15,694 nt of DNA from an uncultured Pseudomonadota bacterium. Lineage in GTDB: Bacteria; Desulfobacterota_B; Binatia; UBA9968. The stretch spans positions 1-15,694 of the forward strand of contig CAMLCX010000052.1 of NCBI GenBank assembly GCA_946478635.1. Reading direction: 5' to 3'. Below the pieces are notes generated by a model, which was not told where the DNA came from, ran no database searches, and saw nothing but the letters and a program-made list of their open reading frames with translations. Positions 7,226 to 15,419 of the stretch are shown piece after piece (position 1 is the stretch's first letter; each line of letters starts with the position of its first letter). The translations under genes and the position numbers were made by a program.

Positions 7226-8806
7226 TTATCTAATGCGCTCGAAGAAAGCATCCTCACGATGCACATAGCCGTGAATGGGCTCATCACCCAGCGAACGAAC
7301 GCGGAAGTAGTCGCCGGAATAGCGCGTTACGTTAATGCGGGTACCGGGTGCTAACGTGGCGATGACATCGGCATTGGAGGCAGGGTTATTTCGAACGAAG
7401 GATGCCGCCGCAACAAGATAGTTTTCGCCGATCGAAGCTGGTTCTTTTCCAGCGCCGCGCGACTGCGCATCGGATTTTTTGCCAGCGTCAGCGGCGGGGC
7501 TTGCTGAAGCCTGTTGAAGCGGCGGATCAGTTCTTTTGGCGGCGGCATGATCGTCCGGCTGCGAGGGAGCGCTTTGATCTGAACGTAACGCCGCCGGCAG
7601 AGGCATCACTATTGCGGTCGTAATTTGAGAGCTTGCAGCGATGGTCTTGGATTGCTGAGCGTCCGCCGGCTTCGAGTCCTGGCTGTTTACTTGCTCAGCC
7701 GGCGCTGTGACCAGACTTTTTGAGAAGAGCTTGGAAATCGTCGCTCTCTGCGAATAAATCAAACCGCTCAACACTGCCAGAACCACGATCGACAAAATAC
7801 CCGCCGGCGCGCTCAAATGCCTTTTGTTGGGGCCGGACGAAACGTCCGCAAGATTCAAAGCGACCGAAGAACCGGAATCGCTCTGAGAAGGCTTCTGGTT
7901 CAGCGCCAGAGCATCATCTCGCACGGGTGAAGACTCCAGCGGTTTATTCCCGCCGGTCGCCAACTCCGTAGCAGGGCTCGGCGCTTCCGCTTCATCCGCC
8001 GATCGTTTAATGAGCAGATTGCCGGCGACCTCATCCACCATCGCGGCGCTGACTTGAAACTTGGCCTCCGCGTAAGCGATCAAAAGAGCATTATCGCAAA
8101 TGTTATTGATGAGCCGGGGAATGCCGTTGGAGTACAAGGCAATCTTTTTGATAGCTTCAGGAGTAAACAGATCTCTGCTGTTGTGACCGATGTTATGGAG
8201 TCTGGCATCGATGTAGGGCTCGACCTCGTCCGATGCGACGGGGCCCAGGCGGCAGCGCACCATCACGCTTTGTCTAAGCTTACGAAGCTCCGCGCGTTCT
8301 AGTTTTTCTTCGAGCTCTGGCTGACCTACAAGTACAATCTGCACGAGTTTCTTTTTGTCGATTTCCAAATCGCCTATAAGCCTCAGCTCCTCCAAAGTCG
8401 GCATACTCAGATTTTGCGCTTCGTCGATTAATAGAGCGACGATATTTCCCATTTTAAATTGTTCGACCAGATATTCCTGAAGGCGCGCTGTCATTTCAGA
8501 ACTTTTTTCCGTATTCGGTAAGCCGAGGTCCGCCAAAATAAAGCGCAGCAACTGGGTGTAGTCGACTGAGGGGTTGTATACGTAAGCAGTCGTGATGTTG
8601 GATGCAAAACTTTGGAGGGCTTTTTTGAGCAGTGTGGTCTTCCCCGTTCCCGCCTCGCCGGAAATTAGGATAAAACCCTTGCGATCCTGAATGCCATCGT
8701 GGAGCGCGGCCCACGCTTCGCGATAAACGGCATTCAAGTAATAGAACTGCGGGTCCGGCGTCACGCTGAATGGCGCTTCGCGAAAGTTGAAGTGAGCGCT
8801 GTACAT
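7226..8806 (-). CDS. ExeA/GspA-type AAA ATPase with TM segment and C-terminal SH3 domain
   Basis: 526 residues. The N-terminus (FNFREAPFSVTPDPQFYY) is typical of ExeA/GspA-like ATPases. The AAA domain shows Walker A GEAGTGKTT at 50-58, Walker B VALLIDEA at 123-130, a sensor region around VLVGQPELEEKL at 158-169 and the GIPRLINNICDNAL lid near 228-241. A low-complexity linker (about 270-330) leads to one membrane helix at about 334-352, then a Ser/Ala/Pro-rich stretch and a bacterial SH3 fold at about 458-526 (YLVAAASFVRNN onwards). ATPase in the cytoplasm and SH3 domain in the periplasm is the expected topology, so it may couple ATP hydrolysis to binding of peptidoglycan during assembly of an envelope machine. 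No secretion or pilus genes are nearby, and the downstream PhtD-like gene is unrelated. The start codon has only a weak ribosome binding site. Confidence 0.9.
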   Translation of the reverse strand: MYSAHFNFREAPFSVTPDPQFYYLNAVYREAWAALHDGIQDRKGFILISGEAGTGKTTLLKKALQSFASNITTAYVYNPSVDYTQLLRFILADLGLPNTEKSSEMTARLQEYLVEQFKMGNIVALLIDEAQNLSMPTLEELRLIGDLEIDKKKLVQIVLVGQPELEEKLERAELRKLRQSVMVRCRLGPVASDEVEPYIDARLHNIGHNSRDLFTPEAIKKIALYSNGIPRLINNICDNALLIAYAEAKFQVSAAMVDEVAGNLLIKRSADEAEAPSPATELATGGNKPLESSPVRDDALALNQKPSQSDSGSSVALNLADVSSGPNKRHLSAPAGILSIVVLAVLSGLIYSQRATISKLFSKSLVTAPAEQVNSQDSKPADAQQSKTIAASSQITTAIVMPLPAALRSDQSAPSQPDDHAAAKRTDPPLQQASASPAADAGKKSDAQSRGAGKEPASIGENYLVAAASFVRNNPASNADVIATLAPGTRINVTRYSGDYFRVRSLGDEPIHGYVHREDAFFERIR

Positions 8807-9137
8807 GGCACTTACAGGACGAATACTTCGTCAAGAATCATGTTAATGTGCTCAGGCCGTTTGCCGACACCTTATTCTCATGATCGGGGCAGATCAAATG
8901 CCTCAATTTGCCTTGAACTCGTTGGGAGGCAGAGGGAGAAGATGGCATTGATATAAGACACGAATATGTGGAAACATGGCGTAGTTTTGATGAAATGCGC
9001 CCGCGATGTTCGCGAATTGATTTGGTTCTCTTCATGGCTGTTCCGAACAAAACTCAAGTTGACTTGAGGTTGAATGGTGTGGCAAGCCATTGTCAACACG
9101 AAACGATTTTTCTGGAATTACGGAAAGAGCACCTCGG
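8807..9137. other. Gene-free intergenic region with small palindromes
   Basis: About 330 bp lie between the divergent ATPase gene and the membrane ferritin gene. Short open frames here, on both strands, have no recognisable family and no good ribosome binding site. The region should hold both divergent promoters, but I could not find a convincing -35/-10 pair. Three short inverted repeats cluster in its right third: CGCGA-TGT-TCGCG at 9002-9014, TGTTC-C-GAACA at 9039-9049 and CTCAAGT-TG-ACTTGAG at 9053-9068. Confidence 0.6.
9039..9068. promoter_or_regulatory. Two adjacent palindromes, possible operator upstream of the iron exporter
   Basis: TGTTC-C-GAACA (9039-9049) and CTCAAGT-TG-ACTTGAG (9053-9068, 7-bp perfect arms) lie side by side, 70-100 bp upstream of the membrane ferritin start. 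The size and symmetry suit dimeric regulators. Neither matches a Fur, Irr or RirA box that I know. Confidence 0.35.
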
Positions 9138-10265
9138 ATGACAAAAGTTGAACCGATCACGCCCGCAGACGTTGAACGCTACCGGGCAAATTATGTCGTC
9201 GAGAAGGACGGCATCGCTTTGTATCGCGCCATGGCCGCCGCGGAGGAAGACAAGAAGCGCGCGGCGATTTTCGAAAAACTGGCGCAGAACGAAGAGCGGC
9301 ATGCGCAGCGCTGGGCGCGCCTGATTGAATCGGCGGGCGGGAAGGTTCCGGTTCACCGCCCTTCCGCTCGGGTGTACCTGCTGGGATGGCTGGCGCGGCG
9401 CTTCGGCACGAGCCGAGTCATACCCATTATCAGCAGCCTCGAAGCGAGAGACGAAGCCGGTTACATGCAGCAGCCGGAAGCGGAAGGGCTGCCGGCAGAG
9501 GAGCGCGCCCATAGCCGAACGTTGTGGGCAATGTCCGGCGGAGGTAGTGGCGTCGAGGCGATTGCCGGCACAGAGCGCTGGCACTTGATGTCGCGCGGCG
9601 GCGGCTTGCGCGCGGCGGTCTTTGGAATCAACGATGGCTTGGTTTCCAATTTTAGCTTGGTTATGGGATTCGCCGGCGCCGAGGCGAAGCCGGAGTATAT
9701 TCTTCTGGCCGGCGTGGCCGGATTGTTAGCCGGCTCTTTTTCCATGGCCGCCGGTGAATATCTTTCGGTCAGCGCGCAGCGCGAACTCTTCGAGCAGCAG
9801 ATCACGATGGAAAAGCAGGAACTCGAGATGTCGCCCAAGGAAGAGGAAGAGGAGCTGGCGCTGATCTATCAAGCCAAGGGTATACCCGAGGATCAGGCGC
9901 GCTCGTTGGCGCGCCGCATTATTTCCAATCCGAAGACCGCCATCGATACCCTTGCCCGGGAAGAGTTGGGGCTTGATCCCACCGAATTAGGTTCGCCGTG
10001 GATCGCGGCCGGAAGTTCATTTGTCGCGTTTGTGATGGGCGCCTTTGTGCCGGTGCTGCCGTATCTCTTCACGCATGGAACCAAGGCCTGGATCGCCAGC
10101 GGGCTGCTCAGTTTTCTCGCGCTGTTCGGCGTCGGTGCGTTGATTTCGATCTTCACTGCGCGGGGGCCGATCGTGAGCGGCCTGCGCATGCTCGGCATCG
10201 GCCTTCTCGCCTCCGGGATTACTTACGGCGTCGGCTGGCTGCTCGGCGTTTCGATCACCGGCTGA
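9138..10265 (+). CDS. mbfA: Membrane-bound ferritin: ferritin-like domain fused to VIT1 iron transporter
   Basis: 375 residues from ATG 9138. Residues about 10-145 form a ferritin-like four-helix domain with di-iron type ligands: E22, EERH at 52-55, E102 in LEARDEAGY and EERAH at 121-125. Residues about 155-375 are a VIT1/CCC1 domain with GINDGLVSN at 163-171, an SMAAGEYLS helix near 202-210, a charged Glu-rich linker at about 224-240 and three to four further hydrophobic helices. This architecture matches MbfA of alpha-proteobacteria, an inner-membrane exporter that removes excess iron and protects against peroxide stress. An in-frame TTG at 9090 would add 16 residues, but ATG 9138 starts right at the conserved domain and has a weak GGAAAGAG site upstream. 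The gene stands alone on its strand; the palindromes upstream may control it. Family confidence is high; iron rather than manganese as substrate is inferred. Confidence 0.93.
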   Translation: MTKVEPITPADVERYRANYVVEKDGIALYRAMAAAEEDKKRAAIFEKLAQNEERHAQRWARLIESAGGKVPVHRPSARVYLLGWLARRFGTSRVIPIISSLEARDEAGYMQQPEAEGLPAEERAHSRTLWAMSGGGSGVEAIAGTERWHLMSRGGGLRAAVFGINDGLVSNFSLVMGFAGAEAKPEYILLAGVAGLLAGSFSMAAGEYLSVSAQRELFEQQITMEKQELEMSPKEEEEELALIYQAKGIPEDQARSLARRIISNPKTAIDTLAREELGLDPTELGSPWIAAGSSFVAFVMGAFVPVLPYLFTHGTKAWIASGLLSFLALFGVGALISIFTARGPIVSGLRMLGIGLLASGITYGVGWLLGVSITG

Positions 10266-10300
10266 GATTGAGCGCGGCGAACCCGCCAAGAAAAAGAGAA

Positions 10301-10330
10301 TCCACCACAGAGGCGCTGAGTGCGCAGAGT
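10301..10330. repeat. Remnant of a CCACAGAGGC-type interspersed repeat
   Basis: CCACCACAGAGGC followed by GCTGAGTGCGCAGAG resembles the CACAGAGGCACAGAG repeats found in intergenic DNA of many bacterial genomes (from memory). It lies in the convergent 127-bp gap between the membrane ferritin and alkaline phosphatase genes. Confidence 0.45.
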
Positions 10331-10353
10331 CCGGCGTTTTTTTTCGATAAAGA

Positions 10354-10365
10354 GCCGCTTGCGGC
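10354..10365 (-). terminator. Weak terminator-like hairpin after the alkaline phosphatase gene
   Basis: On the - strand, about 27 nt past the phosphatase stop, GCCG-CAAG-CGGC is followed by TCTTTATCG. The stem is only 4-5 bp and the U-tract is poor, so this is a tentative call. An eight-T run at 10337-10344 could serve the opposite strand, but no strong stem precedes it. Confidence 0.25.
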
Positions 10366-10392
10366 GCAGTTCGCGTCGCCGCGGTCAATGCT

Positions 10393-11823
10393 TTACGAGC
10401 GATGATTCTTGCTTTCGAAAAGCGCTTTTAATTTCATCCCAAACTCGGCGTTATCGTAATAGCCCTTAAAGCGCTCGGCACTTACACCGAGCGCCGCCAC
10501 CAACACCGGTTTGTTGGTGTGCGTCGAAGTCTGCCAGTAGGCTTGAACGTTGTTGGCGACCATGGCGCCGAGCGCGTGCGCCACCGGATCGGCGAACAGC
10601 GTCCGCGATAATGGCCGGCGTTTCAGAATCGCGTCCTTGTATTCCGGCGCGAGTGTGAAGCCGGGAAAGTAATCATGCATCAGTTTGTCGATCGCTTCCG
10701 AGGTCGGATTTTTGCCGAGGATCTCCGTCGCTTTGCGCAGCGAAATTCCGATGGATTGAATTTTTTTGAAGTCGGCATTTGTGGCGGCAACTTGATTTTC
10801 ACCTCTGGTGCTCGATAAATCTTTGAGCGCCTGAGTGAATCCAAGCCCGCCGGTTTCATGGTCCGAAATGACCAGGATAAGCGTCTCGCGCGGGTATTTT
10901 CGGTAGAACTCGTAGGCCAGCCCGACGGCGCGGTCAAATTCACGATAATCGTGGATCATCGAGGCAACATCGGAAAGATGGCTCGCGGTATCGGTATTTT
11001 CCGACTCGATAAAAGCGAAGAAACCGTTCGGACTTTGTCCCTGAAGCAGTCGGATCGTCGCGCGTGTCATGTCGGCGACGGAAGGCTCCGTGGTCTTGTC
11101 GCGGTCAATCTCGAAGCTCATGTCGCGCTCGCTGAAAAGGCCGAGCACTTTGGTTTGCGCTGTTTTTTCAAGTTCTTGTTTATTGCTTACGGTGAGATAG
11201 CCATGTTTCTCGAAGACGGCGATCAGGTCGGTGTCGTCCGCGCGGCGGCCACCGGGACGGCTCTTGGGAAGGAACTGGTCTTTACCGCCGCCCAGCAGCA
11301 CGGTGGGATCCAATTCCAGATATCGATTCAATATCGCCGGGTAGTCGCGCCGGTTTGGCACATGACAAAGAAATGCCGCCGGGCTGGAATCGTAAACCAT
11401 CGAATTGGTGACTACGCCGAGCTTCATTCCGCGCCGGCGCGCGAGCTCCATGGCGCTGGTGGGAATCGTACCGTCGGCACACATGCCAAGAGCGCCGATA
11501 TTGGCTTTGCAGCCATTAGCCATTGCCGTGGCCGCTGCGGCCGAGTCGGTGGAAAGGGAGTCCGCGGCGTGGGTGGTCATTACGCCCAGTGCGCCTTGCT
11601 TGATAATTTTTTCGACGATCACGAAGTCTTCATTATGGATTTGCCGGCTGTATTGGCGGGCAATTTCCAGATGAGCCATACCAGCGCCGTCGGAAAGAAA
11701 GAGAAAGATGTATTTGGGAGTTCCCGGGCCTGATCGAGGCTGACCGAAAGTCGAAGGCGACGGCAATAAAAGAATCAGCAGAACGATTACGATGTTGAGC
11801 TTGAATGGGACTAAGTGTTGCAT
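10393..11823 (-). CDS. phoA: Alkaline phosphatase (PhoA family), secreted
   Basis: 476 residues with an N-terminal signal peptide (hydrophobic core about 9-20, likely cleavage near residue 27). All key PhoA residues can be aligned by motif: D45 in FLSDGAGM, the nucleophile S94 in TDSAAAATA, D145-x-S147 in MVYDSSPAA (Ser replacing the usual Thr), E273, D278 and H282 in IESENTDTASH with the E. coli spacing, D321-H322 in ISDHETGG, and H435 in STHTNKPV. It should be a periplasmic phosphomonoesterase with two zinc ions and a magnesium ion. ATG 11823 overlaps the end of the phosphatidylcholine synthase gene by 13 bp and has GAGG upstream, so the two are translationally coupled. A role in releasing phosphate, or choline from phosphocholine, is plausible from this context. 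Length is near the family norm. Confidence 0.95.
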   Translation of the reverse strand: MQHLVPFKLNIVIVLLILLLPSPSTFGQPRSGPGTPKYIFLFLSDGAGMAHLEIARQYSRQIHNEDFVIVEKIIKQGALGVMTTHAADSLSTDSAAAATAMANGCKANIGALGMCADGTIPTSAMELARRRGMKLGVVTNSMVYDSSPAAFLCHVPNRRDYPAILNRYLELDPTVLLGGGKDQFLPKSRPGGRRADDTDLIAVFEKHGYLTVSNKQELEKTAQTKVLGLFSERDMSFEIDRDKTTEPSVADMTRATIRLLQGQSPNGFFAFIESENTDTASHLSDVASMIHDYREFDRAVGLAYEFYRKYPRETLILVISDHETGGLGFTQALKDLSSTRGENQVAATNADFKKIQSIGISLRKATEILGKNPTSEAIDKLMHDYFPGFTLAPEYKDAILKRRPLSRTLFADPVAHALGAMVANNVQAYWQTSTHTNKPVLVAALGVSAERFKGYYDNAEFGMKLKALFESKNHRS

Positions 11824-12536
11824 TTTTGGCCTCGAGGCGGTGATTCGGTTAGGCGCAGATACTCCAACCAGAGCGACAGCGCGGTATAGTAGGCCGGAAA
11901 CAAGAGAGAGGCAAATACGAAGGTTCGCGGCGAATCCGGCAGCGCGTAAATAACGTAGAGAACATTCACGGCCCAGAGCACCCCGAGGACATTAGTCTGA
12001 ATTCGAAAGCGCGGGCTGCGGCTCGGATAGATATATTTCATCGGCACAAAGACCAGGCCGGACAGCGCAATTATAAGAAACCCGTTCAGCCACAACGGAG
12101 TCCTGAGAACGTAGAGATAGAACGCAACGATATTCCAATAAGACGGAAAACCCAGAAAAAAATGGTCGGCGGTCTTGGCGCCTTTATGGCAGAAACCGTA
12201 GGCGCTAGCGAGAAGGGGCAGCATGGCCAGCCACAGCGCATCATGCGGCGGCAAAAGATTTGCGCGGAATAGAAATAGCGCGGGTACGATGACGTAGTTA
12301 AAATAATCGACAATGCCGTCCAGGGCATCGCCATCGAACGAGGGGATCAATTCCTTCACGCGCGCGGCGCGCGCCAGTGTTCCGTCGGTGGCGTCCAGCA
12401 CAACAGCGAGTGCCATGAGAAACAGGGCGCCGCGAATATTACCCTGTTCGATGCTAAGAATGGCGATGAAGGCGAGGACAACGCCGAGCGCGGTGTAAAG
12501 ATGGACAAGCCAGGCGAGGATCAGGCTCCAAGGCAT
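11811..12536 (-). CDS. pcs: Phosphatidylcholine synthase (CDP-alcohol phosphatidyltransferase family)
   Basis: About 241 residues and strongly hydrophobic, with six to eight predicted membrane helices. It condenses CDP-diacylglycerol with choline to make phosphatidylcholine at the inner membrane. The catalytic motif DG-x2-AR-x12-G-x3-D-x3-D is present (DATDGTLAR, then 12 residues, then GDALDGIVD). The 12-residue spacer is, to my knowledge, the version typical of bacterial Pcs; the general family has 8. Further Pcs-like segments are YFNYVIVPALFL, the KTADHFFLGFPSYWN block and MKYIYPSR. ATG 12536 is preferred; an in-frame TTG at 12545 is the alternative, and neither has a strong ribosome binding site. 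It lies about 14 bp behind the glutathione S-transferase and overlaps the phosphatase gene by 13 bp. Another alcohol substrate cannot be excluded from sequence alone. Confidence 0.88.
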   Translation of the reverse strand: MPWSLILAWLVHLYTALGVVLAFIAILSIEQGNIRGALFLMALAVVLDATDGTLARAARVKELIPSFDGDALDGIVDYFNYVIVPALFLFRANLLPPHDALWLAMLPLLASAYGFCHKGAKTADHFFLGFPSYWNIVAFYLYVLRTPLWLNGFLIIALSGLVFVPMKYIYPSRSPRFRIQTNVLGVLWAVNVLYVIYALPDSPRTFVFASLLFPAYYTALSLWLEYLRLTESPPRGQKCNT

Positions 12537-12550
12537 CCGGCCCAATGATC

Positions 12551-13159
12551 TCAGGTGGCGGAAGCAGCGTAACTTGGCCGCCCCTTAAGGCGCGCGATCC
12601 ATGCGGTGGTGTTTCTCTGCTTGTTAGGGTCGACTGAGACGGCGAATCGGTCCAAAAAGTCGAAGTTTGCCATAAAGGCGATGTCGGCTAGGCTGAAAGT
12701 TCCCACGAGATAATCTTTCCCGTCGAGCTCACGTTCGAGCCGGTCGAAACAGGCGGAAATCTGAGTTTTGGCGGTTTCAATCCGCTGCGCGTCACGTTCA
12801 CCTTCGGGCTTGCGCATTTCGTAGATAATATGAACGCAGTAAGGGTTGAAGTGGCTGTCGCGAAAATCCTCCAATAAGCGCGCCCGGGCCCGGCCTTCAG
12901 AGTCGCTGGGCATGAGGGATGGATATGGATATTCGTCTTCGAGGTATTCGTTGATTACCGTGGAGTCGTATAGGACGAACCCTTCGTCGTCTAGGGCTGG
13001 CACCTGGCCAAATGGGTGAATCTTAAGATATTCAGGGTTCTTTTGCTCCCTTTTTGTAAGATCCACGTTAATCCGCTCGAACTCCAAACCTTTTTCCAAG
13101 AGAACGATCCGGACCTTGCGCGAATTGGTAGACGGCGGAAAGGTATAAAGTTTGATCAT
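12551..13159 (-). CDS. Glutathione S-transferase family protein
   Basis: 202 residues with the two-domain GST layout. The thioredoxin-like N-terminal domain (about 1-78) has PPSTNSRKVRI, where S10 or S13 is the probable glutathione-activating residue. It also has the cis-proline in GQVPAL (V53-P54) and a DSTVI variant (D65-S66) of the glutathione-contacting ESxAI motif. The all-helical C-terminal domain (about 85-202) carries the YLVGTFSLADIAFM block with the conserved folding Asp. It should conjugate or reduce small electrophiles with glutathione in the cytoplasm. ATG 13159 has AAGGAGG 10 nt upstream, slightly far but strong. It is first gene of a three-gene run with pcs and phoA. Its functional link to those two is unclear and may be simple co-transcription. 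Confidence 0.93.
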   Translation of the reverse strand: MIKLYTFPPSTNSRKVRIVLLEKGLEFERINVDLTKREQKNPEYLKIHPFGQVPALDDEGFVLYDSTVINEYLEDEYPYPSLMPSDSEGRARARLLEDFRDSHFNPYCVHIIYEMRKPEGERDAQRIETAKTQISACFDRLERELDGKDYLVGTFSLADIAFMANFDFLDRFAVSVDPNKQRNTTAWIARLKGRPSYAASAT

Positions 13160-13200
13160 TGACTACTCGCCTCCTTGGCCTTCACCACAAAAACAACCCT

Positions 13201-13206
13201 ATCATA
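13201..13206 (-). promoter_or_regulatory. Possible -10 element for the GST-pcs-phoA operon
   Basis: On the - strand the hexamer TATGAT lies about 42 nt before the GST start in the 129-bp gap. No good -35 box sits at the right distance, so this is only a candidate. Confidence 0.25.
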
Positions 13207-13288
13207 ACACCGTATTACCTGCGAGCATTATTTGCCAAATCTGCCGATTCGGTGGCCAGAAAATACCGAAAAGCGTATTCCGATGAGG

Positions 13289-15157
13289 TCAACCGCGACT
13301 GATATTCGACCCGCGTGCGCGCAGGGTGGCCTTTAAAGTGACTGGATTTCCGGCCCGCAGTGCAACAATCTCGACCTCGTCGCCGGGCTTTTGTGCTCCC
13401 AACGCGGCCGTTAGATCCTCGATGCTCTGGATAGGTTTGCTGGCAAGGCGAATGATCACATCGCCGGCTTTCAGGCCGGCCAAGGCTGCCGGGCTGCCGT
13501 CCATGACGCCGGCCAGCTGAACGCCGGCCGCGTTGGTGCCGTATTCCGGGATGCTGCCCAGGTACGTATTCAAGCCTCGGTCGTCCTGTCCGGATTCCCG
13601 CGGTGGGCGCGACGGCAGGCGGACAAAGTTTATCGGCCGGCGCTCATCGGCAATCTGCAGGGCCGTGGCCATGACCAGGCTGCTGATTCGCTCCATGCCT
13701 TCGATATTGAGCTTGTCCCAGGTGTCGCTGGCGCGGTGGTAGTCCTCGTGGTTGCCCGTGAAGAAATGCAATACCGGAATTTTCCGATTGTAAAACGATA
13801 GATGGTCGCTCCGGCCGACATCGTCGGACTCGGTTACGCTCAAGCCGAGTTGAGCCGCGGCCGCGGTCACGATGGGGCTGAAATTCTGTCCCGAGCGGGT
13901 GCCGAAAACAGTCAGGCGGTTGGCCTGCAACCGTCCGACCATGTCCAAATTGATCATGGCCCTGGTCGATGCGAGCAATGGAGACCGATCGACAAAATGG
14001 CGCGAGCCGTAAAGGCCAAGCTCTTCGGCCGAAAAGGCGGCGAAGACGATGGTGCGCGCGGGTTTTACCGGCAGCTGAGCGAAGCGGCGCGCCAAGTCGA
14101 GCAGGACAGCGGTACCCGAAGCGTTGTCGTCGGCGCCGAAATGAATCGTACCAGCGGCGCTCGTATCGCGCGCGCCGAAATGGCCGAAGCCCAGATGGTC
14201 GTAATGTGCGCCGATGACGATGTTTTCATGCTTCAAGCTGGAGTCGCTGCCGGGAAGGACCGCCACGACGTTTTCCGCGCGCTCGCGCAGCTCCGCCAAA
14301 CTAACTTGAATTGCTGCACTGACTCCGACAAGCGGCATCGACGCGGGCCTTTCGGTGCCGTCGATTTTTGCCTTGAGCGCACTCAGCGAGATGCCGTGAG
14401 CAGCCAGGCGCGATTCCACAACCTCGCGCTTGACCTGCGCCGCGACAAGACTTCGACCGCCGCGCCACAAGCTGCTGCTGGTGGACAGCAATTCCTGCGC
14501 GTCGCTGTTGTTGAGATCAACCAGAATCATGCCGGCGGCGCCGTGGTCGCGGGCATTGTTGGCCTTGGTGCGCAGTGCCGAGTGCGTCGAGTAATCAGGA
14601 AATTTCTTGAACGGGCTTTTGGCATCCTTGGGCGGCGGCTCGTAGCGCAGCACCAGCACGATCTTACCCTTGACGTCCAAGCCGGCGTAGTCGTCGTAAC
14701 CGTAGTCCTTGGCGGTGACGCCGTAGCCGACGAAGACGATTTCGGATTCAACCTTATCAGACGCCGAGAGGCCGAGGGGAATCCACTGCTGGTTGAGAAT
14801 TAACGGCGACTCGGCCGCGAATTTGAGATTGCTCGGTTCTTTCACCGTCACTCCGACGGCTACATCGAAGCCTTGAAAATAGCTGTCGTTCTCGCCGCCG
14901 GGCTTTAGGCCATACTTGCTGAATTCGGCGGCAATGTAATCGCGAGCGAGCTTGATGCCGGGCGTATCGACGCCCCGGCCAGTAAGTTTTTCCGACGCCA
15001 AATACTTTACATGCTGTTCGAGATCGCTAGTCGGGCTTTGAGCTTGAGCAGACAGCCCGCCGATCCAGGCGGTTAGCCCGACCGTGGCGCCGGCGCCAAG
15101 CGTCACGCCGATCAGCAGAGTCGCAAGGAAATTGGCTATGCGTGATTTGTGGGTCAT
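13289..15157 (-). CDS. Secreted M28 zinc aminopeptidase with PA and PDZ domains
   Basis: 622 residues. An N-terminal hydrophobic segment (about 9-35) ending in AQAQ near residue 40 is a signal peptide or membrane anchor. A protease-associated (PA) domain inserted at about 135-275 is followed by the M28 catalytic domain with all zinc ligands: H318 in GAHYDHLG, D344 in GADDNASG, E378-E379 in SAEELGLYGS (general base and ligand), D405 in NLDMVGR and H474 in DYHRASD. A PDZ domain fills about 535-612 (GVMDGSPAALAGLKAGDVII). It should remove N-terminal amino acids from peptides in the periplasm or outside the cell, with the PDZ domain binding peptide tails. ATG 15157 has no clear ribosome binding site. 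It is divergent from the glutaredoxin-like gene and separated from the downstream GST gene by 129 bp. Confidence 0.95.
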   Translation of the reverse strand: MTHKSRIANFLATLLIGVTLGAGATVGLTAWIGGLSAQAQSPTSDLEQHVKYLASEKLTGRGVDTPGIKLARDYIAAEFSKYGLKPGGENDSYFQGFDVAVGVTVKEPSNLKFAAESPLILNQQWIPLGLSASDKVESEIVFVGYGVTAKDYGYDDYAGLDVKGKIVLVLRYEPPPKDAKSPFKKFPDYSTHSALRTKANNARDHGAAGMILVDLNNSDAQELLSTSSSLWRGGRSLVAAQVKREVVESRLAAHGISLSALKAKIDGTERPASMPLVGVSAAIQVSLAELRERAENVVAVLPGSDSSLKHENIVIGAHYDHLGFGHFGARDTSAAGTIHFGADDNASGTAVLLDLARRFAQLPVKPARTIVFAAFSAEELGLYGSRHFVDRSPLLASTRAMINLDMVGRLQANRLTVFGTRSGQNFSPIVTAAAAQLGLSVTESDDVGRSDHLSFYNRKIPVLHFFTGNHEDYHRASDTWDKLNIEGMERISSLVMATALQIADERRPINFVRLPSRPPRESGQDDRGLNTYLGSIPEYGTNAAGVQLAGVMDGSPAALAGLKAGDVIIRLASKPIQSIEDLTAALGAQKPGDEVEIVALRAGNPVTLKATLRARGSNISRG

Positions 15158-15321
15158 GAGGCGAAATTCAATCTAGCAGTTCGCAGACGGCGCTTGAAGC
15201 CGCTTTAACCAAAACAAAATCTGTCATACCACAGTTCGAAGAATGTTCTAGCAGCTATTGAAAAATGTTTGGAATGCTTCGAGAGCCAGCGTGAACAGAA
15301 AAATGATCTTAAGGATATCAA

Positions 15322-15382
15322 ATCCCATCCGTTCGTCCTGAGCGCCGTCGAAGGACTCCGAGGAGGTGTGCTGAGATGGGTA
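15322..15382. repeat. Remnant of a GTTCGTCCTGAGC..GTCGAAGGAC interspersed palindrome
   Basis: CCGTTCGTCCTGAGC then GTCGAAGGAC matches, from memory, a repeat common in many uncultured bacterial genomes. GTCCT (15335-15339) pairs with AGGAC (15352-15356), and an outer CCCATC (15324-15329) pairs with GATGGG (15375-15380), so the whole block can fold. Confidence 0.55.
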
Positions 15383-15419
15383 TTTTCCCGCGGTTAGCGC
15401 CTTCGAACCCCAAACGGTT

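Noticed and set aside
8838..9099. Short - strand open frames of 70-73 residues in the intergenic region
   Set aside because: No recognisable family, no ribosome binding site, and overlapping alternatives in more than one frame.
9090..9137. TTG at 9090 as start of the membrane ferritin
   Set aside because: It would add 16 residues unlike the family and has no ribosome binding site; ATG 9138 begins at the conserved domain.
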